Assembly: GCA_902805475.1 (NCBI GenBank)
Contig: CADCSX010000011.1
Span: 746,001 to 810,000 of the forward strand
Source of the DNA: Entonaema liquescens
Taxonomy: Eukaryota; Ascomycota; Sordariomycetes; Xylariales; Xylariaceae
DNA length: 64,000 nucleotides
Direction of reading: 5' to 3'
Shown here: piece by piece, positions 52,301 through 64,000 of the stretch
Numbering within the stretch: the first letter of the stretch is position 1
Layout of the letters: each line of letters starts with the position of its first letter
Position numbers and translations under genes: made by a program
The notes under the pieces: generated by a model
Database searches by the model: none
Seen by the model: the letters and a program-made list of their open reading frames with translations, nothing else
What the model was told of the DNA's origin: nothing

Positions 52301-53229
52301 TAAATTTTAATATATATATAATATAAATAAAATTAATATAAAAATTGATTATTTAAATAAGATATAATTATAAATTTAAAATAATTTTCCGAAATTTCAT
52401 TTAATTAACTTTAATTTTAAAATATTTATTATAATAATTAAAATTTATTTTATTATAAAAATAATAATAATTTTATTTTTAATTTTATTTAATTATTAAA
52501 TATTAAAAAATTAAATATTTAATAAATTAATTAATAATATAATATTAATTATTAATAAAAATAATTAAACCGATAATATAATTAATTTAAATTAATTTAA
52601 ATATTTTAATTAATATATAATGTTAAAAAACTTTGATAAAAAACATTTTTTAATATTAAATAATTATAATAACCATTTAATAATTTAATTTTATAAATAA
52701 ATTATTAAATTAAAAATTATTATATTTTTTTTATTATTTTATTTTACGTATAAATTTTAATTATTTAATTTTAAACTTTTTAACGTATTAAAATTAAAAT
52801 ATTAATAATAATTTATTTAAATTATTAAAATTAACGTATATAATTATATTAAAATCAATTTTTTAATTAAATATCATTTTATTTATAATTATATATTTAT
52901 ACGTAATAATATTAAAAATATTTAACATAAATATAAAATATATTTTTATAAATTATAAATAATATTAAATTATTTTTAAAATTTATTATTATTAATTTTT
53001 GTAATTATTTTATATTATAATAAATTTAATTATATAATATTTATTTTTAATTAAAAAAATAAAAATTTAATAATTTTATTTTTATATAAAAAAATTAATT
53101 AAATAATTATATATATATTAATAATAAATTTATAAATTATTAATAAGTTTTTTAAATTTATTTATTTTTATTTAAAAATTTTAAAAATTAATTAAATATT
53201 AATATTTTTTATTATAATACATATTTTAA

Positions 53230-56200
53230 TAATTAAATGATAATTGTACGTACTATTGCATAATATATACTTAATATAAAGAAATATTTATATATTTTAA
53301 ATTATATAAAAAACGCTTTTTTTCCGTTTTTTAATAATAAAATAATTTCTTTTTTAAATATTATTAATATATTAATCTTAACTTATTTATTTATTTATTA
53401 TTATTTTATTATTATTTTTTTACGTATATATTTATTAATATTAATCAATATTATTAAATTTATAATAACATAAATTAATAAAGTTAAAAAAATTATTATT
53501 ATAATAATTTAAGAAATTTTATTATAATAATATATACGATATTAATATAATATTTTTTATTAAAGTAATTAAATTATTTATAACAAATTACTATTTTATT
53601 CCGTTTTATAACTTATTTAAATTTATATTTATGTATAACAATTTAAATTTATTATTATTATTAATACTTTTATTACTTATAACATTAATTTTTTTTATAA
53701 TATTATAATTAAAAAGTTTTATATAAATATAAATTTAAATTATGAATAATAATTTAATTAAGTAAAAAAATATAAACAAATCATAAAAACTATTAAATTA
53801 TTTTTTTAATCGAATAACAATAACTTTTATTTAACATTTTAATTATATAATAATAAAGTAAAAAATTATAAATTTTATAAAAACAATATTTTAATAAAAG
53901 AATATTTAAGTATTTTTTATTTTAATAAATTTCGAAATTATTAATAAAAATATTTTACATATTTAAATATTTAAAAAAATGTTAAACAAATATAAAAAAC
54001 AATTTTAAAAATTTATAACAATAAATTTTACAATTATATTAAAAATATTACAATTAATATTAAAAATTATATTAATATAATAAAATATTTATATGGGTTA
54101 ATATAATATTAATTACGCGGAATTTTTTATTAATTTTATATAAACAAATAATTTACCGGTTTAAAATTTTAACAAATTAAAAAAAATATAATAGAAATAA
54201 TTTAATGTGTTAATGTAGAAAATTTTAATTTATAATATTAAAAAAAAACTTATTTATTTTAATATATGAAAATTTATATATTTTCAAGTATTAATATATT
54301 AATAATTAATATTTTTTAATTTGTAAATACTTATTTATAAAGTTATGCGTATAAAGTAAACTTTTTTTCTTAATATTATCTTTATTAAAAACTTTTTTTT
54401 TTATATTTAATTTATTTTATTTATTTTATAATTAATATTATTTCTTTTTTTTTTAATATAATTTTGTTTTTATTATACATTTTATTATTTTATTTTTTTA
54501 TAAAATATTTTATTTTTAATTTATAAAAAATATTAAGTTATTAATATTTAATAATTTAATTTTAATAAAAGATTTAAAGTAATTTTTAAATAATATTTAA
54601 CTTTTTTTTTTTGCTTTTTTTTTTATTACTTTATAAAAACCATTTATATTTTATTTAAAATAAATAAATAATATTTAAGGATATAATTTTAAATAAAAAA
54701 TTAATTTAATGTAAAGGTAAGTTATTTTATTTATTATAAGAAATATCTTTAAACCTTTTAAATTACTATTAAATGGTTTATATATAATTTTAACGTTTTT
54801 TTTAAACGTTGGAATAAGCGGAAAAAACTTATTAATAAAAAATTATAATTTTTTTTTTTAAATAACTTTATTATTTATATAAATAGTAAATTCCTAAAGA
54901 TAAATCTTTATGTTTATTAATAATTAACAAACTTAAATTTATTATAAAGTTTTTTTAACATATATTATTAATAAAATATATTTTTTTATTATTATAAAAT
55001 ATTTTAAAAAAATTTAAAATATTGAAAATAATTATATAAAAAAATTATATAATATTTTTAAAAATAAATTTAAGTTTTTTTTAAATATATATTATATAAT
55101 AAGAATTTAATAAATATAATTTTATATTATATTTTTTATTATTTTAATTAAAAAAATAATTATTTACTTTTTTTATAACGTATTTTAATATTAATATTTT
55201 ATAAATATATATTTTATTATAAAATATTATTTTAATATTAAATAAAATAAAGTTTAATATTATTATAATTAAATATTAATAATATTTTTTAATGGTAAAA
55301 TAAAAAAATAAAATTAAAAAAAGAATAATATAGAAATATTTTAATTGTTTTTTAATAAACTTTTATTATATTAAAAAGTTTTAAGTTAAGATTTTTAAAG
55401 TAAATAATAGTTTATTATTGCGGTATATTAAATATATTAAACCGTATTTTAATTTTAATATATTTTTTTTATATTATTTACGTAATTTAAAAATTTAGTA
55501 AATAAATTTCGAATATTAATTAAAATATATAAAGTTATGAAAAGTGTATAATAATTTTTTATTAACGGATATAATAATAATGACGATAATAATTATATTA
55601 ATTATGTTGATTAAAAATATTATTGTAGCGATAAAAGGAATAAGTACGGTTTTAAATAAATAAAAAAATGGAAATGTTATTGTTAAATTTGTAAAAAAAA
55701 AAAACTGTTGGTTAATGAAGTATTTAAAATATAAATGTAAAAAAGTTAAAAAAATATAAAAGATTAAATAGGATTTTTTTAAGAAGAATTACGTAATTTT
55801 TTTTATAAATTTTAAAAGAATTAATAATTTCGATTTAAAATTTAATTAAGATAAAAATATTATTAATTTATCTTTAAAATTAAATAGCAAAAATAATTTA
55901 TTTTTAATAATAATATTTTTATTTAATTAAACATTTTAATATTATATTATTACTTTAAATTTATTTAAAAATAAAAAATCTAATATTATTTTTATTTTAA
56001 ATTAATATATAAAAAATATTTTTTAAAATATTATATTTAATATAAATATAATATATATATTTATAATTAAAAAAAATTAATATTTTATTTTTATTAAGGA
56101 ATATTTGAATTAATAATTAAAAATGGATAAGTTTTACGCAGGAAAAATAAATATTAAATTTAATAATAAATAATTAATTAAATTTTTAAAAATAATTATA

Positions 56201-58040
56201 ATTAATATTTCGTTTAATAAAATAGATTTTTACATTATAAAATTAAATATTTTGTTTTTATTTTCTTTAAAAAATATAAACTAATTAAATATATATTTCA
56301 ATAACGTTATTAACTAATTAATATATAAAAATAAAATAATAATTAATATTATTAAAAAATAAAAATATTTATAATTTTATTTTAAAAATATTATTTATTT
56401 TATAAAAAATAAATTACAATGTTTTTATATTTATTTTAATTATTTATTAATTAATAAATTTTATAATTTATTAAATAAATTAAAATATAATATTAATATT
56501 AATAATTTTAAAAAAATTAATAAATTTTATTATTATTATTAAATTAAAAGTAAAATTTTATAAAAATTTAAATTTAATTTAAAAAACCTTAATATAAATT
56601 TTAATTACGAAATAATCATTAATATTATATATTTTAATAAATAATTAATTTTATATATAATTAACGTAATTATTAGTTTTTAAATAATATATTTTATAAG
56701 AAATTTATTAATTAAAAAAATATAAAAAATATTAAAATAATATTAAATTAATATTTATTTCGGATTTTTAAATATTATTATATATAATATTAGAATTAAT
56801 TTTAATAATACCAAATTTAAAAATAAAATTTATATAATTAAAATTACTTATTATTAAATATTAATTAAAACGTATTAATTAATTAATAAAATCGAAAAAT
56901 ATTATAATTTTATTTATTAAACGTATAAAATTATAATAATTAAATTTTAAAATTTTATTTTAAATATATTACGGTTTTAAATGGTTATTAAAGCGGTAAA
57001 TAATATTGTTAATTTAAATGGTTTTATTTTAATTTTTTTAATTTTTAACATTTATTTAAAAATTAATATAAATTTGCCATTTATTTTTTTATAAACGTAA
57101 AAAACGTAAGTAATTTAAAAAGTAATAATAAAAATTAAAAACATTAAATTATAATATTTAATTTATAACACTTTAAATATTTATAATAATTTTAATATTA
57201 AAAAAACTTTTTTAATATTTTTCTTTATTAATAATAAAATATTTGTTTACCGAAAAAAAAGTAAATGGAAAAAATTATATAAAGTTATTTTAATTATTAA
57301 TAAAAACGTTATTATTATCTTAAACGTATTTAACGGTATATTTACGTTTTAAAATTCTTATATTAAACCTTATATTTAATTTAAAAAAAAATTAATATTA
57401 ATTAAAAAATTCGAGATTAAATTATTTAAATTTATTTTTAATTTTGATAATTATTAAATTATTTTCGAAAAAAACTTTATGTTTATTAATAATTTTTTTT
57501 ATATTATTACGTTATTTGTTATTATTAAAAAACGAAATAATTTTATTTTAATAATATAATTTTAAAAAAACGAAAAAATAATTATATTAAAAAAATTATA
57601 TAAAGTTTTAAATATAAAAAAATTAAATGTTTTATTCGAAAAAAATATTTTAAAATTGGTAATGTATAATTTAAAAATATATAAAAATGTAATAATTTTT
57701 AAATTATAAATAGTTTATAAAGTTAAAAGTAAAAATATTTTTGTTTTTTATAAAAAATTATAATTAATGGTTTAAAGTTATAATAATTTTAATAAAAAAT
57801 TAATTATGATTTATGTATTTATTATTTAAAAAATTAATTAATAATTTATTTTAATTTTAACTTTTATGTTTTATTAAAAAAAAATAAAAATTATAATAAA
57901 AAATATTATTATAATTTATATTTAATTTAAAACGTTTATATTAAAAATAATTTATATATAAATATTAATTAAATTAAAATATAAATATTTTAAAAAGATG
58001 TTATTACGTATTAATAAATTATTATATAGTTTTATTAAAT
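53230..58040. repeat. Long direct repeat, copy A (C-depleted)
   Basis: The sequence from about 53230 aligns by eye with the sequence from about 59188 over at least 4.8 kb, at a spacing of 5.96 kb (5958 near the start, 5960 near the end). Copy A keeps G where copy B has A, and has T where copy B has C. The A unit may extend to 59187; its counterpart would lie beyond the window. It is probably an eroded transposable element. I could not assign a family because no coding frame survives. Confidence 0.85.
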
Positions 58041-59187
58041 TTAATATATATTAATTTGAAATTTATTTAAAATATAATTAAGAAAAATTATATATGAAAT
58101 TATTAATATTCAATTTTTATTTAATAATAATAATTATAAATTTATTTGAAATTATTAATTTTTAAATAAATAATATTTTTAATATTAATATTATGGAATT
58201 TTTTATTATAAAAAATAAAATATTAATTGAAGTGGGAATTAAAATATGTTTTTAAAAAATATTATATGAAAGAATTAAAAATTTTAATGGTTCGTATATT
58301 ACGATTTATAAAGAAAATTATAAGGTTTTTATTATATAAAAAGGTTAAATTAAAAAATTTAAATTATTAAATTTAAAATCTTTAAATATAATTAAATAAT
58401 TTATAAAATAAAAAATTTAAAAAATGTATATTTTGTTAATTTGTTAATTTAAGGTTATATTTAATTATATAATAATAATATAATATATAAAATTAAAATT
58501 AAAAAAAATTAAGATTTTTAATATTAAAATTTAATAGTAAATAAATAATTAAGAATAAAGATTTTATTATGTTAATTTAAATTTTTAAAATTTACGTTTA
58601 TATATTTTTATTAACGGATTATTTATAAATAATAAAGATTTAAATTTATAAATTAATTACGTTATTATTTTAAATAATAAAAAGTTTATTTTTTAAAATA
58701 ATAAAATTTAAATTATAAATAATATTATTTATTAATTATTTACCAAATGTAAATAAATTATTTATAATGTATTTATTAATAAAATTTATAAAATGGTTTA
58801 AAAATTTAATATAAAATATATAATTTATTATATAATTAATATTATTTTAAAACGTTTATTACTTTTTTACGTTTTATTAATTTTATATATTAACTTTTTT
58901 TCCTTATATTAATGTTTAATGTAAATAAATAATATAAATAAAAAAAAATTAATGATTAATTTAATGATATTAAAGTAATTATATAAAAACCGGGAAATAA
59001 ATAATATTTAATAAATATATAATATTTATAATTTTGCAAACGTAATAATTAAAACATTTTTTAATAAAGTAATAAAAATATTAATAAAAAATAATCAAAT
59101 TAATTTATAATTAAAAAAATAAGTAAAACGTAAAATAAATATTAAATTTATAATTAATTAATCATAAAAAAAAAATAAAATAAATAA

Positions 59188-62100
59188 TAATTAAATAATA
59201 ATTATATATATTATTACGTAATATGTATTTAATATAAAAAAATATTTATATATTTTAAATTATATAAAAAACGCATTTTTCCCGTTTTTTAATAATAAAA
59301 TAATTTTTTTTTTAAATATTATTAATATATTAATTTTAATTTATTTATTTATTTATTATTACTTTATTATTATTTTTTTTATATACGTACCTATTAATAT
59401 TAATTAATATTATTAAATTTATAATAATATAAATTAATAAAATTAAAAAAATCATTATTATAATAATTTAAAAAATCTTATTATAATAATATATATAATA
59501 TTAACATAATATTTTTTATTAAAACAATTAAATTATTTATAATAAATTACTATTTTATTCCATTTTATAATTTATTTAAATTTATATTTATATATAATAA
59601 CTTAAATTTATTATTATTATTAATATTTTTATTACTTATAACATTAATTTTTTTTATAATATTATAATTAAAAAACTTTATATAAATATAAATTTAAATT
59701 ATAAATAATAATTTAATTAAATAAGAAAATATAAACAAATTATAAAAACTATTAAATTATTTTTTTAATTAAATAATAATAATCTTTATTTAATATTTTA
59801 ATTATATAATAATAAAATAAAAAATTATAAATTTTATAAAAATAATATTTTAATAAAAAAATATTTAAATATTTTTTATTTTAATAAACTTTAAAATTAT
59901 TAATAAAAATACTTTACACGTTTAAATATTTAAAAAAATATTAAATAAATATAAAAAACAATTTTAAAAATTTATAATAATAAATTTTACAATTATACCG
60001 AAAATATTACAATTAACATTAAAAACTATATTAATATAATAAAATATTTACATAAATTAATATAATATTAACCACGTAAAATCTTTCGTTAACTTTATAT
60101 AAATAAATAATTTATTAATTTAAAACTTTAACAAATTAAAAAAAACATAATAAAAATAACTTAATATATTAACGTAAAAAATCTTAATCCATAATATTAA
60201 AAAAAAATCCGTTTATTTTAACGTATAAAAATTTATATATTTTCAAATATTAATATATTAACAATTAACATTTTTTAACCTATAAACGCCTATTCGTAAA
60301 ACTATATATATAAAGCAAATTTTTTTTTTTAATATTACTTTTATTAAAAACTTTTTTTCTTATATTTAATTTATTTTACTTATTTTATAACTAATATTAT
60401 TTCTTTTTTTTTTAACATAACTTTTTTTTTTATTATACGCTTTATTACCTTATTCTTTTATAAAATATTTTATTTTTAACTTATAAAAAATATTAAATTA
60501 TTAATATTTAATAATTTAACTTTAATAAAAAATTTAAAATAATTTTTAAATAATATTTAACTTTTTTCTTTTACTTTTTTTTTTTACCGCTTTATAAAAA
60601 CCATTTATATTTTATTTAAAATAAATAAACAATATTTAAAAATATAACCTTAAATAAAAAACTAATTTAATATAAAAATAAATTATTTTATTTATTATAA
60701 AAAATATTTTTAAACCTTTTAAATTATTACTAAATAACTTATATATAACTTTAACATTTCCCTTAAACATTAAAATAAATAAAAAGAATTTACTAATAAA
60801 AAATTACGATTTTTTTTCTTAAACAATTTTATTATTTATATAAATAATAAACTTTTAAAAATAAATCTTTATATTTATTAATAATTAATAAACTTAAATT
60901 TATTATAAAATTTTTCTAACATATATTATTAATAAAATATATTTTTTTATTATTATAAAATATTTTAAAAAAACTTAAAATATTAAAAATAACTATATAA
61001 AAAAATTATATAATATTTTTAAAAATAAATTTAAATTTTTTTTAAATATATATTATATAATAAAAATTTAATAAATATAATTTTATATTATATTTTTTAT
61101 TATTTTAATTAAAAAAATAACTATTTATTTTTTTTATAATATATTTTAATATTAATATTTTATAAATATATATTTTATTATAAAACGTTATTTTAATATT
61201 AAATAAAATAAAATTTAATATTATTATAATTAAATATTAATAATATTTTTTAATATTAAAATAAAAAAATAAAATTAAAAAAAAAATAATATAAAAATAC
61301 TTTAATTATTTTTTAATAAATTTTTATTATATTAAAAAATTTTAAATTAAAATTTCCGAAATAAATAATAACTTATTATTATAATATATTAAATATACTA
61401 AATTATATTTTAATTTTAATACGTTTTCTTTATATTATTTACATAATTTAAAAATTTAATAAATAAATTTTAAATATTAATCAAAATATATAAAATCATA
61501 AAAAATATATAATAATTTTTTACTAACAAATATAATAATAATAATAATAATAATTATATTAATTATATTAATCAAAAATATTATTATAATAATAAAAGGA
61601 ATAAATATAACTTTAAATAAATAAAAAAATAGAAATGTTATTATTGGATTTATAAAAAAAAAAAATATTAATTAACGAAGTATTTAAAATATAAATGTAA
61701 AAAAATTAAAAAAATATAAAAAATTAAATAAGGTTTTTTTAAAAAAAATTATGTAATTTTTTTTATAAATTTTAAAAGAATTAACAATTTTAATTCGAAA
61801 TTTAATTAAAATAAAAATACTATTAATTTATCTTTAAAATTAAATAATAAAAATAATTTATTTTTAATAATAATATTTTTATTTAATTAAATATTTTAAT
61901 ATTATATTATTATTTTAAATTTATTTAAAGATAAAAAATCTAATATTATTTTTATTTTAAATTAATATATAAAAAATATTTTTTAAAATATTATATTTAA
62001 TATAAATATAATACATATATTTATAATTAAAAAAAATTAATATTTTATTTTTATTAAAGAATATTTAAATTAATAATTAAAAATAAATAAATTTTATATA

Positions 62101-64000
62101 AAAAAAATAAATATTAAATTTAATAATAAATAATTAATTAAATCTTTAAAAATAATTATAATTAATATTTTATTTAATAAAATAAATTTTTATATTATAA
62201 AATTAAATACTTCGTTTTTATTTTTTTTAAAAAATATAAATTAATTAAATATATATTTTAATAACGTCATTAATTAATTAATATATAAAAATAAAATAAT
62301 AATTAATATTATTAAAAAATAAAAATACTTATAATTTTATTTTAAAAATATTATTTATTTTATAAAAAACAAATTATAATATTTTTATACTTATTTTAAT
62401 TATTTATTAATTAATAAACTTTATAATTTACTAAATAAATTAAAATATAATATTAATATTAATAACTTTAAAAAAATTAATAAATTTTACCATTATTATT
62501 AAATTAAAAATAAAATTTTATAAAAATTTAAATTTAATTTAAAAAACCTTAATATAAATTTTAATTATAAAATAATTATTAACGTTATATATTTTAATAA
62601 ATAACCAATTTTATATATAATTAATATAACCATTAATTTTTAAATAATATATTTTATAAAAAATTTATTAATTAAAAAAATATAAAAAATATTAAAATAA
62701 TATTAAATCGATATTTATTTTAAACTTTTAAATATTATTATATATAATACCGGAATTAACTTTAATAATACCAAATTTAAAAATAAAACCCATATAACTA
62801 AAATCATTTATTATCAAATATTAATTAAAATATATTAATTAATTAATAAAGTTAAAAAATATTATAATCTTATTTATTAAACGTATAAAATTATAATAAT
62901 TAAATTTTAAAATTTTATTTTAAATATATTATAACTTTAAATAATTATTAAAATAATAAACAATATTATTAACTTAAATAATTTTATCTTAATTTTTTTA
63001 ATTTTTAATATTTATTTAAAAATTAATATAAATTTACCATTTACTTTTTCGTAAACGTAAAAAATATAAATAATCTAAAAAATAATAATAAAAATTAAAA
63101 AAATTAAATTATAACATTTAATTTATAACACTTTAAATACTTATAATAATCTTAATATTAAAAAAACTTTTTTAATATTTTTCTTTATTAATAACAAAAT
63201 ACTTATTTATTAAAAAAAAAATAAATAAAAAAAACTATATAAAATTATTTTAATCATTAATAAAAACGTCATTATCATTTTAAACGTATTTAATAACATA
63301 TTTACGTTTTAAAATTCTTATATTAAACTTTATACTTAATTTAAAAAAAAATTAATATCAATTAAAAAACTTAAAATTAAATTATTTAAACCCATTTTTA
63401 ATCTTAATAATTATTAAATTATCTTTAAGAAAAACTTTATACTTATTAATAACTTTTTTTATATTATTACGTTATTCATTATTATTAAAAAACGAAATAA
63501 CTTTACTTTAATAATATAATTTTAAAAAAATAAAAAAATAATTATATTAAAAAAACCATATAAAATTTTAAATATAAAAAAATTAAATACTTTATTCGAA
63601 AAAAGTATTTTAAAATTAATAATATATAACCTAAAAATACATAAAAACGTAATAATTTTTAAATTACAAATAATTTACAAAATTAAAAATAAAAACACCC
63701 CCGCCTTTTATAAAAAATCATAATTAATAATTTAAAATTATAATAATCTTAATAAAAAATTAATCATAACTTACACATTTATTATTTAAAAAATTAACCA
63801 ACAATTCATCTTAATTTTAACTTTTATACTTTATTAAAAAAAAATAAAAGTTATAATAAAAAATATTATTATAATTTATATTTAATTTAAAACGCTTATA
63901 TTAAAAATAATTTATATATAAATATTAATTAAATTAAAATATAAATATTTTAAAAAAATATTATTATATATTAATAAATTATTATATAATTTTATTAAAT
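59188..64000. repeat. Long direct repeat, copy B (G-depleted, cut by window end)
   Basis: It matches copy A in the same orientation, with few indels. On the plus strand it has lost most G but kept a share of C, the reverse of copy A. The repeat is still matching at the last base of the window, so its 3' end is not seen. Confidence 0.85.

Larger units (their letters stand above)
44981..64000. repeat. RIP-like A+T-rich block, no genes
   Basis: The sequence changes within a few bases to roughly 90 percent A+T, with no open frame of 60 codons on any strand. Many of the remaining C and G residues are in CG or CC context (for example ACGT and CCG words, and a run of eight C at 46678-46685). This is expected where C in CA context has been converted, and not where methylated CG decayed. 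The block contains a long direct repeat (53230 and 59188) and tandem repeats (48316, 49089). It is best read as transposon or heterochromatin sequence eroded by repeat-induced point mutation; a centromeric or subtelomeric position is possible but not shown. Confidence 0.85.

Noticed and set aside
44981..64000. Mitochondrial DNA insertion as explanation of the A+T block
   Set aside because: No mitochondrial gene, tRNA or open frame is visible, and the directed transitions between repeat copies point to RIP instead.

Overview
The window looks like nuclear DNA of a filamentous ascomycete (Pezizomycotina). The genes carry short introns (47-196 nt, mostly under 80) with GTRNGN donors, CTRAY-type branch points and YAG acceptors. 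The recognisable families are typical of these fungi: DUF6594, MARVEL, a Zn2Cys6 regulator, a DHA2-type MFS transporter, Nop16 and a thiol glutathione peroxidase. The last 19 kb is an extreme A+T block of the kind left by repeat-induced point mutation (RIP). The species cannot be named from sequence alone.

Layout. 1-4815 is gene-poor. 4816-6210 (+) is a five-exon DUF6594 membrane protein. 6640-8598 (-) is an MFS transporter whose reading frame is broken near its 3' end. 11001-12005 (+) is a three-exon MARVEL-type four-helix membrane protein. 12572-13355 (-) is NOP16 with one internal frame break. 17402-19950 (-) is a two-exon Zn2Cys6 transcription factor. 19951-36266 is about 16 kb with no recognisable gene, only simple repeats, palindromes and one weak small-gene candidate. 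36267-36844 (-) is a glutathione peroxidase with an in-frame upstream extension resembling a mitochondrial presequence. 38017-39556 (+) is an FAD-dependent oxidoreductase of the DAO type. 41299-42285 (-) is a DapA-family aldolase/lyase, convergent with the oxidoreductase. 44981-64000 is roughly 90 percent A+T by eye, without an open frame of 60 codons.

The genes do not form an obvious cluster or shared pathway; they look like ordinary housekeeping and accessory genes beside a heterochromatic block. The most informative structure is inside that block. A sequence of at least 4.8 kb starting near 53230 recurs in direct orientation about 5.96 kb downstream. The first copy has lost nearly all C but kept some G, and the second has lost nearly all G but kept some C, as if RIP acted on opposite strands of the two copies. 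Two genes (the MFS transporter and NOP16) each lose frame at a G/C homopolymer that is one base short of what the conserved protein needs. That pattern fits consensus sequencing error better than two independent pseudogenes.

Exon models, family assignments and repeat boundaries come from reading the sequence. No database search or alignment was run.
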